DNA of 64,000 bases from CADEED01 sp964444835 (lineage in GTDB: Bacteria; Pseudomonadota; Gammaproteobacteria; Steroidobacterales; Steroidobacteraceae): the NCBI GenBank assembly GCA_964444835.1, contig CAYUIT010000008.1, positions 1 to 64,000 of the forward strand, given 5' to 3'. The notes under the pieces are model-generated. The model made no database searches, was not told where the DNA came from, and saw only the letters and a list, made by a program, of their open reading frames with translations. Positions 8,740-16,609 of this stretch are shown here, one piece after another. The position numbers and the translations under genes were made by a program. Within the stretch, counting starts at the first letter, position 1. Each line of letters begins with the position of its first letter.

Positions 8740-10329
8740 ATGCCCATCGAGTCGACGCTATCGCGCCGCCAATTTGTCGCTTCGTCGGCCGCACTGGCCG
8801 TTGCAGCTACCCTGCCCCGCATTGGCTACACGCAGGCTGCTGCGACGGTCGACGTCATCGTCATCGGCGCTGGCTTGTCGGGCATCGAAACCGCACTGAC
8901 ACTCGAGGAGAACGGGCTACGTGTCCTGTTGTTAGAAGGTAGCAAGCGCATCGGCGGTCGCGTGTATTCGTTGTTCGACGTGCCCGGGCATCCCGAAGCG
9001 GGCGGCAACACGATCGCGGGCGCATATGGCCGCATGATCGCTGCGGGTGAAAAGCACGGCGTCGAAGTGGTGAACCTTGCGCCGCGTTTTTTTGCGCGGG
9101 CGGGTCAAGAGTTGTTCATCGGCGGCGAGCACGTGGCGCTCAAGGAATGGCCTAATCATCCGCGCAATCCGTTCGTGGGCGCACAGCGCGCGCTGGCGCC
9201 GTGGGCTTGGTCCGATGCCATCTTCAAGGAGAAGTTTCCGTTCAAGGAACTGGACGAGTGGCACAACCCGAAGTTCGCGCCGTACGACATCTCGGTACAC
9301 GACTTCCTCGTATCGGCTGGTGCCTCGGAAGAGGCCATTCGATTGGGCTACGAAACGAACATCGCGTACGGCACCACATCGCACGATGTGTCGTTGCTGC
9401 AGCAGGCCTTTGCCGATCATTGGCAAACCGTGAACCGCAATGCGCTGGGCGCTTTCTCGCGCAGTGGCGCCGCGCAAGCGACTGCGCCAGCCGGTGCGAC
9501 TGCCAGCGCCGCGCCGTCAGCGCCGTCAGGCCCGGTTACACCGCCCGCGCAAGCGAGTGGCGCGGCGCCGGCCGCGCGCCCGGTGCCGTTCATCGGTGCC
9601 TACAAGGGCGGCAATCAAAACTTGCCGATAGCGATGGCGAAGTCGCTGAAGGGCGATTTGTTGTTTGGCAAAACCGTCAAAGCGATCGATCTCGACGACA
9701 CGGGTGCGACCGTGCGCTGCGCCGATGGCAGCAGCTATCGCGCGAAGGCGGTGGTGAGCTCGATGCCGTTCTCCACGCTGCGGCACGTGGCGATTAGCCC
9801 CGAACCGCCGCCGGTGCAGTCGAAGGCCATCAAGACGCTCAACTACATTCCGATCACGCAATTCCACTTGGTAGCCAAAAAGCCCTTCTGGCAGCAAGAC
9901 GGACTGCATCCCGGCATGTGGACCGACGGCCCGCTCGGCATGGTACTCGCGCAACGCTTCGGCAAGACCGACGACGAGGTGACGAGCCTCACCGTGTGGG
10001 CACGCGGGCTGAATGCCCAGTATTTCGATCGTCTCGGTGCTAGCGCTGCCAAACAGTTAGTGCTCGCCGAGTACGCGCGGCTACGGCCGGCGTCCAAGGG
10101 TTTGCTCGAAGTGGCAGCGCATCACTCGTGGGCGCTCGATCCGTTTGCTGCGGGCGACTGGGCCATCTACGCGCCGGGCCAAGTGACCGCGTTCGCCAAC
10201 ACGATGGCCACACCGCACCAGCGCTTGTTCTTCTGTGGCGAGCACACCGCGATCGGTTCGCGCGGTATGGAAGGTGCGCTCGAGTCGGCGGAGCGCGTCG
10301 CGCTTGAGGTATTGAGTGCCGTCGGGTAG
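8740..10329 (+). CDS. Tat-exported FAD-dependent amine oxidase
   Basis: Flavin monoamine oxidase family enzyme of 529 residues. The ATG at 8740 follows GGAGAG by about 8 bases and opens a twin-arginine signal (SRRQFVASSAALAVAA). The FAD-binding Rossmann motif VIVIGAGLSGIETALTLEENG follows at about residue 35 and the GGR dipeptide region KRIGGRVYS at about 65. The C-terminal FAD motif FCGEHTAIGSRGMEGALESAERV is present (given in two overlapping pieces by position 502-525). An alanine/proline-rich insert of about 45 residues (about 237-282) interrupts the substrate domain. Export as a folded flavoprotein to the periplasm is implied; the amine substrate is unknown. Confidence 0.85.
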   Translation: MPIESTLSRRQFVASSAALAVAATLPRIGYTQAAATVDVIVIGAGLSGIETALTLEENGLRVLLLEGSKRIGGRVYSLFDVPGHPEAGGNTIAGAYGRMIAAGEKHGVEVVNLAPRFFARAGQELFIGGEHVALKEWPNHPRNPFVGAQRALAPWAWSDAIFKEKFPFKELDEWHNPKFAPYDISVHDFLVSAGASEEAIRLGYETNIAYGTTSHDVSLLQQAFADHWQTVNRNALGAFSRSGAAQATAPAGATASAAPSAPSGPVTPPAQASGAAPAARPVPFIGAYKGGNQNLPIAMAKSLKGDLLFGKTVKAIDLDDTGATVRCADGSSYRAKAVVSSMPFSTLRHVAISPEPPPVQSKAIKTLNYIPITQFHLVAKKPFWQQDGLHPGMWTDGPLGMVLAQRFGKTDDEVTSLTVWARGLNAQYFDRLGASAAKQLVLAEYARLRPASKGLLEVAAHHSWALDPFAAGDWAIYAPGQVTAFANTMATPHQRLFFCGEHTAIGSRGMEGALESAERVALEVLSAVG

Positions 10330-10340
10330 TTAGCTTCGCG

Positions 10341-10955
10341 TCACTCGAGGGCGCCGAACGTGTGGCGATAGTCGGCGCGCGACGCTTCGATGACTTTCGC
10401 CGCGTGCTCGTAGCCGTACTTGCCCGTGATCTGCATTTTGGAGGGCTGCCCGGGCACGAGCTTGTACGTGCTGAAGTAGTGCTCGAGGCGCTCGACGAGC
10501 ACAGGCGGTAGTTCGTTGAGCTCGAGAACCTTGTCCCACACGTAATCGCCTTCGAGCACGGCGATGATCTTGTCATCGGCTTCACCGCGATCGATGAGCT
10601 TCAAGCCGCCGACCACGCGCGCGCGCAGCAGTACCTCTGAACGCTCGATCGGTCGCTCGCTCACAACGCAAATATCGAGCGGGTCGCCGTCACCGCGCTC
10701 GCATCCAGGCGCGAGCTTGGCGATCTCAGCGCCGCAATATGTCTGTGGGATAAACCCGTAGAGCGCCGGCGGATGTGACGAGCTGCGCTGCGGACGGTCG
10801 ACGCGCAGGTAACCCGTGGCTTTGTCGATCTCGTATTTGATCGCGTCGAACGGCGTGATCTCGATGTACGCGTTGACGATACGCGGCGCATCTTCGCCGA
10901 CGGTGAGACCATGCCAAGGGTGGGGACGCCAGCGCGAGAAGTTTTTATCTGCCAT
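10341..10955 (-). CDS. ppa: Inorganic pyrophosphatase
   Basis: Family I soluble inorganic pyrophosphatase, 204 residues, hydrolysing pyrophosphate to two phosphates in the cytoplasm and so driving biosynthetic reactions forward. Visible signatures are YEIDKATGYLRVDR near residue 40, YGFIPQTYC near 65, the metal-binding GDGDPLDICV near 88, and DDKIIAVLEGD near 127. Length is slightly above the E. coli enzyme (176) but within the family range. It stands alone, converging with the amine oxidase gene 11 bases away and divergent from the FabH-like gene. Confidence 0.95.
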   Translation of the reverse strand: MADKNFSRWRPHPWHGLTVGEDAPRIVNAYIEITPFDAIKYEIDKATGYLRVDRPQRSSSHPPALYGFIPQTYCGAEIAKLAPGCERGDGDPLDICVVSERPIERSEVLLRARVVGGLKLIDRGEADDKIIAVLEGDYVWDKVLELNELPPVLVERLEHYFSTYKLVPGQPSKMQITGKYGYEHAAKVIEASRADYRHTFGALE

Positions 10956-11044
10956 GCCACAGTGTAGGGGCCCGACCCGATCTCTCGCAATGCGCCTCGC
11001 AGGGGCTTATTCTGCGGCGATCGATTTTCGAGGGGTATGACGCC

Positions 11045-12124
11045 GTGAACTACGCGTCCATCGTCGGCTGGGGCAAGTGCTTGCCGCCAGCCGTGCTTTC
11101 CAATGACGATTTGTCGCAGTTGTTCGAAACGAGCGACGAGTGGATCACCTCCCGCACCGGCATCAAGCAGCGCCGCGCTTCGCACGTGCCGCTCGGCGAA
11201 ATGGCTTACGTGGCATCCGCCCGTGCACTCGCGTGTGCTGGAATGGCGGCCGAGGAGCTCGAGCTGATCGTGTTTGGCACCTGCAGTCATGACGATCAGG
11301 TGCCCAACATGGCGTCCGGCATCCAACAGCGCTTGGGAGTGACCGGCTGTGCGGCGATGGACGTGAACACCGCGTGCACCAGTTTCCTCTATGGCTTATC
11401 GACCGCCACGTCGATGATCCGCACCGGCGTGGTGCGCAACGCGCTCGTTATTGGCGCCGAGCTGATTACGCCATTCATGGATTGGACGGATCGCAATGTG
11501 GCCGTGCTGTTTGGCGACGGCGCCGCCGCCGTGGTGTTACGCGCGAGCGATCAACCCGAGGGCGTTCTCGCGGAGCGTCTCGGTTGTTATGGCGATGCGC
11601 GCGAGATCTTGCGCGTGGAAGGCATGGGCGGCGCCTACGCGAACCAAGGCCGCCTATACGGCGTGACCAAGTGGGTCTTCGAAGGTCAGGAGATCTTCAA
11701 GAAGGCCGTGCAAGGCATGGCGGGTGCGAGCGAAGCCGCGCTTGGAAAGTTAGGTCTCACTGCGCAAGACGTCGATCTGATCGTGCCGCATCAAGCTAAC
11801 TACCGGATCATCGAGGCTGTCGCCAAGCGCGTGCAGGTGCCGATGGAGCGTGTGTATACGAACGTGCAGCGCTACGGAAACATGTCGGCAGCGACCGTGC
11901 CAGTCGCGTTGTGTGAAGCAGTCGAGGAAGGCCGTGTGAAGCCGGGTGCCACGCTCTTGCTCCCGGGGTTCGGTGGCGGACTCACCTTTTGTGCGCACGT
12001 CGTGCGCTGGGGCGAGCGCGTCGCGCCGCTCGCGCCGAGCACGGCGGAGCTCGCGCCGAATGCCACACCGGCGCTCGAACTCATCCGCGATGTCATACGC
12101 CGCAAGGCTGCGGTACGCACTTAG
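11045..12124 (+). CDS. Beta-ketoacyl-ACP synthase III family protein (FabH-like)
   Basis: Thiolase-fold ketosynthase III of 359 residues starting at GTG, with GAGGGG about 10 bases upstream. The catalytic triad is intact: Cys111 in NTACTSF, His249 in VPHQAN and Asn279 in RYGNMSA. The motif SDEWITSRTGIKQR near residue 30 is typical of FabH. It would condense acyl-CoA with malonyl-ACP to start fatty acid or a secondary acyl chain. It is about 30 residues longer than housekeeping FabH because of a C-terminal extension rich in Ala/Pro, and is not beside fab genes, so it could be a specialised paralogue. Confidence 0.85.
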   Translation: MNYASIVGWGKCLPPAVLSNDDLSQLFETSDEWITSRTGIKQRRASHVPLGEMAYVASARALACAGMAAEELELIVFGTCSHDDQVPNMASGIQQRLGVTGCAAMDVNTACTSFLYGLSTATSMIRTGVVRNALVIGAELITPFMDWTDRNVAVLFGDGAAAVVLRASDQPEGVLAERLGCYGDAREILRVEGMGGAYANQGRLYGVTKWVFEGQEIFKKAVQGMAGASEAALGKLGLTAQDVDLIVPHQANYRIIEAVAKRVQVPMERVYTNVQRYGNMSAATVPVALCEAVEEGRVKPGATLLLPGFGGGLTFCAHVVRWGERVAPLAPSTAELAPNATPALELIRDVIRRKAAVRT

Positions 12125-12486
12125 GGTTCATTTTTGGAGTCGAGATCGAATCCGCGAGCGGCGAGCGCAGCCCGCAACTCCTCGAGGCTGCGATACCAAG
12201 GGTTAGGATCGAGAGCGACTGCTTCGCGCAAGGCATCGCTGAACGCGGCGTCACGCTGGGAGGAATCCTTTGTAAGACGGTACACCCCAGACTCTGACCA
12301 GGGAATGAGACCGAATAGCTTTCCACGACGATTCGGCGCGCTGAACTGGGGCTCGAGCCGCCGACCGGCTGCGTCGAAAAACTCGACCACCCCCGCTTCG
12401 ACGTCGACTCCCTCGAAATCGCGCACGGCGTCGTCTTCCGTCGCGTAGAGCGACAACGTACCGTCTTCCAAAAACGCGTAGATCAT
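12121..12486 (-). CDS. Hypothetical protein
   Basis: A 121-residue soluble, acidic protein of unrecognised family. The ATG at 12486 follows GGAG by about 10 bases and opens MIYAFLEDGTLSLYATEDDAV, a compact alpha/beta-looking sequence; the frame continues upstream to 12645 but that extension is arginine-rich and unlike a protein start. The C-terminal part (DPNPWYRSLEELRAALAARGFD) looks helical. It converges with the FabH-like gene, overlapping its stop by 4 bases. The style resembles small immunity-type proteins but this is only an impression. Confidence 0.6.
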   Translation of the reverse strand: MIYAFLEDGTLSLYATEDDAVRDFEGVDVEAGVVEFFDAAGRRLEPQFSAPNRRGKLFGLIPWSESGVYRLTKDSSQRDAAFSDALREAVALDPNPWYRSLEELRAALAARGFDLDSKNEP

Positions 12487-12709
12487 GTTGATGGTACTCC
12501 GCGTCGGCGCCGCTCCGGCGATCTCGCCGACATCCCAACCTCGTTTCGTACCCGCATCGAGCGAGACCATCCGACGTTCCTCGGTCTGCCGCGAGCGTGG
12601 TTGCGAGACTAACACCTTGGGCCACGCAATCATGCGCCAGCCCACATCGCGACAGCGATCTGTGAATCAGGCCCTGCCCAGCGCCGCCCCAGGATAGTAA
12701 TTTGTACGC

Positions 12710-13294
12710 ATGACGAGCTCGGTCATGATCTTCAGCGTCTTGGCGGCTATCGGCGTGTTGGTACTCGCCGCTAGCACCTATTGGCTGAATCAGTTGATCC
12801 GCGCGCGCAACGCCAGTTTTGCTGCGCGCAGCGGTATCGACGTACAGCTCACGAAGCGGCACGATCTTGTGCCGAACCTCGCTCGAGTCGTCGAGCGATA
12901 TGCCGAGCACGAGCGCGATTGTTTGCGCGATCTGGCCGCTGCCCGTGCGCAGGCGATGGCGCAGCTCGCGAGCTCGACGAGCCCACAAGCCGAATCGCAG
13001 CTCGAACAGGCGCTCGCCACATTGGCTATCCGGGTCGAGGCCTACCCCACGCTCAAGGCGAACGAGAATTTTCTGCACCTGCAGAAGACTCTGAGCGAAA
13101 TCGAAGAGCAGCTTGCTGCCGCACGCCGCGCTTATAACGCGCATGTGCTAGCGACTAACAATTTGATCCAGCTGTTTCCATCGAGCCTCGTGGCACGGAT
13201 CGCCGGCTTTGAGCTGTTAGCATTCTTCGCAGCGCGTCCTGACGAGCGCCCGGCGCCGTCGCTTGTCACTGCAACGCCAACCCGCCGTGAGTGA
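12710..13294 (+). CDS. LemA family protein
   Basis: Membrane-anchored LemA protein, 194 residues. One N-terminal transmembrane helix (about residues 5-25) is followed by a helical bundle with the family signature: VQLTKRHDLVPNLARVVERYAEHE near 45, AYPTLKANENFLHLQKTL near 107 and EEQLAAARRAYNAHV near 130, ending FPSSLVARIAGFE. LemA functions are poorly known and have been linked to envelope processes. The next gene overlaps its stop by 8 bases, forming the LemA-DUF3137 pair seen in other bacteria. Confidence 0.9.
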   Translation: MTSSVMIFSVLAAIGVLVLAASTYWLNQLIRARNASFAARSGIDVQLTKRHDLVPNLARVVERYAEHERDCLRDLAAARAQAMAQLASSTSPQAESQLEQALATLAIRVEAYPTLKANENFLHLQKTLSEIEEQLAAARRAYNAHVLATNNLIQLFPSSLVARIAGFELLAFFAARPDERPAPSLVTATPTRRE

Positions 13295-14276
13295 GGCACT
13301 CGCAGAACTCGAAGCGCTACGGCGCGCGACAGTGCGCGGGCGACTGCGCGCGACCCTGATCCTGTTGGGCTTCATCGCTGGCGCAGTCTGGCTCCTGTGG
13401 CTCTTTGTCTGGGTTGCAGCCCCGGTTGCAGATGCCTCCGACGAGCGCGGCCTGCGCGCCGCGATATCGCGACTCATCCAACCGCACCGCGCCGAATGGT
13501 CCATCGCATTCTTCGCTGCCGTGCCACTCGCGACCGTGAGTTTCTCACTCTGGTACATCAAGACCCGAATCTGGCAACCGAAGTACGCCTACTTGGCGCG
13601 CTTCAAATCCGTGGCATTTGGCGCGGCCTGCGCACAGCACTTTCCGGGCGTCGCCTACCAACCCGGCGATGGCATTTCTTACGAGATCATCGATCGCTGC
13701 GGACTGTTTCCGTGGGTGAGCGCCGTGTATCAGAGCGAGGATCGGTTCGAGGGCCGCTGGGGCAAGACCGCCATCTGCTTCGCCGAGGCCGTGGCGCAGC
13801 GCGCGGTAGAGCGCGGCCCGATCACCAAACGACGTACCGAGTACGTGACGTACTTTCGCGGCTTGGTGTTCATCGCAGATTTCAACAAGCACTTTCACAG
13901 CACGACGCGTCTCGTACCGCGCGGCAGCGAACCCGGTGCACTGCGCGGCGAAAGCCGCGTGGCGCTCGAAGACCCCGCGTTCATGCAAACCTTCGACACC
14001 TGGAGCACCGATCAAATCGACGCTCGCTACGTGTTGAGTCCTAGCCTGATGGAGCGGATTGGCCTACTGCATCGCGCCTTCCCCGGCCTGCGCGCCAAGT
14101 TCGAAGCAGGGCGCCTACTCCTCTTCCTGCCGCGGGCGCACGATCTATTCGAGACGACGCTCGCTACGCCAGCCGATGATCCGCGCGTGCTCGCCGCGTT
14201 TGTCGAACAAGTGAAGCGCTGTCTCGAGATCGTTCAAGTGCTCGATCTCGACACGCGGATTTGGTCGAAGAGCTAA
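13287..14276 (+). CDS. DUF3137 family membrane protein
   Basis: A 329-residue protein starting at GTG 13287, which overlaps the LemA stop by 8 bases; a TTG at 13263 in the same frame is the alternative. Two transmembrane helices lie near the N-terminus (about residues 23-45 and 74-95) and a cytosolic-type domain follows, resembling DUF3137 proteins that are often encoded beside lemA: YVTYFRGLVFIADFNKHFHSTT near residue 190 is the clearest stretch. Biochemical function is unknown. The overlap implies coexpression with LemA. Confidence 0.75.
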   Translation: MSEALAELEALRRATVRGRLRATLILLGFIAGAVWLLWLFVWVAAPVADASDERGLRAAISRLIQPHRAEWSIAFFAAVPLATVSFSLWYIKTRIWQPKYAYLARFKSVAFGAACAQHFPGVAYQPGDGISYEIIDRCGLFPWVSAVYQSEDRFEGRWGKTAICFAEAVAQRAVERGPITKRRTEYVTYFRGLVFIADFNKHFHSTTRLVPRGSEPGALRGESRVALEDPAFMQTFDTWSTDQIDARYVLSPSLMERIGLLHRAFPGLRAKFEAGRLLLFLPRAHDLFETTLATPADDPRVLAAFVEQVKRCLEIVQVLDLDTRIWSKS

Positions 14277-14282
14277 GCGCGC

Positions 14283-15083
14283 TTATCGCGGCTGCGACGC
14301 GGCGAGCTTGGCGACGAGTTCTTTGACGAGCCGGGCTGCGATGCCCGCCGTGAGGAATTGAATGTCGCGCTCCGGATTGAGTTCGACGACGTCTGCGGCA
14401 ATCACCGGGCCAGACACACGCTGTATCAGCCCCAACACCTCACGAGTCGTTAGTCCACCAGGTTCCGGGTGTGAGACACCGGGTGCGAATGCCGGATCGA
14501 GCCCATCAAGATCGATCGACAGATAGAGCGGCTGCGCGAGAAAGTCTGCTGGAACCTGCGCCAGTTGTTCGGCGCCGAGGATCATGACACCGTGCTGCCT
14601 CGCGCGCGCGAACTGTGCGTGCGATGCGCCGCGAATACCCACTTGCACCAAGCGCCGGATGCAGCCCGCCTCGAGTGCGCGCGCAAATGGGCTGGCATGC
14701 GAATAGCGGTCGCCTTCAAATTCGTCATACATGTCGGTATGCGCATCGACATGCAACACGTTGACGGGCCCATGCTGCGCGGCGACCGCAAGCAAGATCG
14801 GAAACGTAACGCTGTGATCGCCACCGAGGCTGACAACCTTGTGGCCCTGCGCGAGATGCTGCGCCACGCATGATCGAATGCGCTCACGCGCTGCGGCTGC
14901 GTCGCATGCCAAATCGGGAAATTCCCGCGCCGTGATCGCTTGCAATGCGTTCGTGCCATCGAGCGCATACGGGCTGCTGGCATCGGATGCGAGCAGCGCT
15001 TCGACGAGGCGCGGCGCGAGCGCAGCGCCACGCGCGTACGACGAATTGCGATCCCAAGCGAATCCCAGTAACGCAACAGACAT
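14283..15083 (-). CDS. Arginase/agmatinase family hydrolase
   Basis: Ureohydrolase-fold enzyme, 266 residues, with the binuclear manganese site complete: GGDHSVTFP near residue 88, HVDAHTDMYDEF near 110 and SIDLDGLDPAFAPGVSHPEPGG near 188 (described by its Asp residues D190, D192). Such enzymes cleave guanidino groups of arginine, agmatine, guanidinobutyrate or formiminoglutamate. It is shorter than typical SpeB (about 305), so the exact substrate is open. It is isolated, 6 bases from the convergent DUF3137 gene. Confidence 0.85.
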   Translation of the reverse strand: MSVALLGFAWDRNSSYARGAALAPRLVEALLASDASSPYALDGTNALQAITAREFPDLACDAAAARERIRSCVAQHLAQGHKVVSLGGDHSVTFPILLAVAAQHGPVNVLHVDAHTDMYDEFEGDRYSHASPFARALEAGCIRRLVQVGIRGASHAQFARARQHGVMILGAEQLAQVPADFLAQPLYLSIDLDGLDPAFAPGVSHPEPGGLTTREVLGLIQRVSGPVIAADVVELNPERDIQFLTAGIAARLVKELVAKLAASQPR

Positions 15084-15097
15084 GGGCTGCCTCCCAT

Positions 15098-15133
15098 AAA
15101 GAAAACACCCGCCAGGCTTTCACCGGGCGGGTG
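15098..15133 (-). terminator. Intrinsic terminator after the bTHX-like gene
   Basis: Minus-strand hairpin with 8-base perfect arms (plus-strand CACCCGCC at 15106-15113 and GGCGGGTG at 15126-15133), 12-base loop, followed on the minus strand by TTTTCTTT. It lies about 30 bases after the stop of the small ribosomal protein gene and between it and the agmatinase-like gene. Confidence 0.75.
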
Positions 15134-15162
15134 CTTTCCGACCTGTGCCTTTTCGAAAATCG

Positions 15163-15291
15163 TTAGGCTTTTTTCTTCGGCGCGCGCTTCTTGGCGCGAG
15201 CCTTCTTCTTCGCTGGATCCTTCGGCCGTGTTTTGCCAAAGGAACCCGCGTAAATCTTTCCGCGGCGTGACCGCCGATCACCCTTACCCAT
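15163..15291 (-). CDS. 30S ribosomal protein bTHX-like, 42 residues
   Basis: A very small, very basic protein beginning MGKGDRRSRRGKIYAGSFGK followed by a Lys/Arg/Ala/Pro tail. The N-terminal GKGD(R/K)xSRRGKI pattern is the hallmark of bTHX (Thx), a peptide that sits in the head of the 30S subunit. GGAG lies 9 bases before the ATG and an intrinsic terminator follows. Too short for most gene finders. It is read together with, or just after, the 65-residue gene 20 bases upstream. Confidence 0.85.
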   Translation of the reverse strand: MGKGDRRSRRGKIYAGSFGKTRPKDPAKKKARAKKRAPKKKA

Positions 15292-15311
15292 GCTTCGACT
15301 CCAATCCTGCG

Positions 15312-15509
15312 TTATTCGGTTTCTTTGTTCTGCTGAATCCAAAGCAATGCGGCTTCGAGATCCGAGAGCTGCGCAGCAGACATGCCAGGAATTCTACCGC
15401 CGCCGGCTTCCGCCTTGATGCGGCTCAGCTCTGCAGCGGAAACCGTGTGAATCCACGCAAGGCCACGGCGCACCTTCGAGGTGAACTTCTGGGACTTCTC
15501 TTCGGTCAT
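15312..15509 (-). CDS. Small hypothetical protein
   Basis: A 65-residue soluble protein, N-terminus basic (MTEEKSQKFTSKVRRG) and C-terminal half rich in Ala, Leu, Glu and Gln, probably two helices. An AGGAG site lies 6 bases before the ATG, which supports translation. No family recognised. It lies between korB and the bTHX-like gene, 44 bases after the korB stop, and may share a transcript with either. Confidence 0.65.
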   Translation of the reverse strand: MTEEKSQKFTSKVRRGLAWIHTVSAAELSRIKAEAGGGRIPGMSAAQLSDLEAALLWIQQNKETE

Positions 15510-15553
15510 TGTCGGCTCCTACCAGGTCGATTGCGAGCGCAACCTTAACTTAG

Positions 15554-16609
15554 TCAGCGAAAACGCGCGAGGATTTTATCCATGCTGCGGCTTCCCGGAC
15601 TCAACTTCGCGTATGGAATCGAGTTGAGCGGCACGTCCGGCGTCTGGTTGATGTCATGAAATTCCTGGTCTTTTTGCTCGAGATACAGCAAGCCCGTCAG
15701 GAATTCGCCCTTGCGCATCCGCTCGGAAATCGCACCCACCGCCGCGATCCGATTGGTTGGATCGTAGTTGGGATCGACTTTGTGCAGCACGATACGGCTG
15801 CCATCGTGCATCACGACCGGCATCGACTCGCCGGCCTGGTAGTCGGCGACGATCTCGCGCTCGAACGGCACGAAGTCGGCATTGACTGCCGGATCGTAAT
15901 GCTCACGCGTGTAGGCGTAGCTTTTCGTCGAACCCTCGTGGTCGTTGAATGTGACGCACGGCGAGAGAATGTCGACGAGCGCAAAACCTTTGTGTCGCAG
16001 GCCCGCTTGCAACAATGGCACGAGCTGCTCTTTGTCGCCTGAGAAACTCCGCGCGACGAAGGTGGCGCCGAGCGAAATCGCGAGCAACACGGGATCGATC
16101 GGCGGCTGCTGGTTGACTTCGCCTTTCTTCGCTTTCGTGCCGAGGTCGGCGGATGCCGAGAACTGGCCTTTCGTCAGGCCATACACGCCGTTGTTCTCGA
16201 TGACGTACAGCATGTTCACGTTGCGACGAATCGCATGACAGAACTGACCCAAGCCGATCGACAGTGTGTCGCCATCACCGGAGATGCCGATGTAATCGAG
16301 ATTGCGATTGGCCGCGTTCGCGCCCATCGCAATCGACGGCATACGCCCGTGCACGGAGTTGAAGCCGTGCCCACCCGCCACGAAGTACGCCGTGGTCTTC
16401 GACGAGCAACCGATGCCTGACAGTTTGACGAGATTCTGCGGCGCGAGCGATAAACCCCACGCTGCTTCCGTGATTGCTGCGGTGATCGAGTCGTGACCGC
16501 AGCCGGCGCACAACGTGGACAAACTACCTTCGTAGTCGCGCCGCGTGAGGCCCAGCTTGTTCTTCGGCAAGCTCGGATGACGAACTTTCGGTTTCGGAAT
16601 GAAAGTCAT
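15554..16609 (-). CDS. korB: 2-oxoacid:ferredoxin oxidoreductase, beta subunit
   Basis: Thiamine-diphosphate subunit (351 residues) of a 2-oxoglutarate/2-oxoacid:ferredoxin oxidoreductase, which converts a 2-oxoacid and CoA to acyl-CoA and CO2 with reduction of ferredoxin. It shows the iron-sulfur ligands CAGCGH (C34, C37), SGIGCSSKT, and the ThDP/Mg motif GDGDTLSIGLGQFCHAIRRN with a following NNG. Its ATG overlaps the korA stop by 4 bases, so the subunits are coupled. Whether the substrate is 2-oxoglutarate, pyruvate or branched oxoacids cannot be settled from sequence alone; Kor is the best fit by length and order. Confidence 0.88.
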   Translation of the reverse strand: MTFIPKPKVRHPSLPKNKLGLTRRDYEGSLSTLCAGCGHDSITAAITEAAWGLSLAPQNLVKLSGIGCSSKTTAYFVAGGHGFNSVHGRMPSIAMGANAANRNLDYIGISGDGDTLSIGLGQFCHAIRRNVNMLYVIENNGVYGLTKGQFSASADLGTKAKKGEVNQQPPIDPVLLAISLGATFVARSFSGDKEQLVPLLQAGLRHKGFALVDILSPCVTFNDHEGSTKSYAYTREHYDPAVNADFVPFEREIVADYQAGESMPVVMHDGSRIVLHKVDPNYDPTNRIAAVGAISERMRKGEFLTGLLYLEQKDQEFHDINQTPDVPLNSIPYAKLSPGSRSMDKILARFR

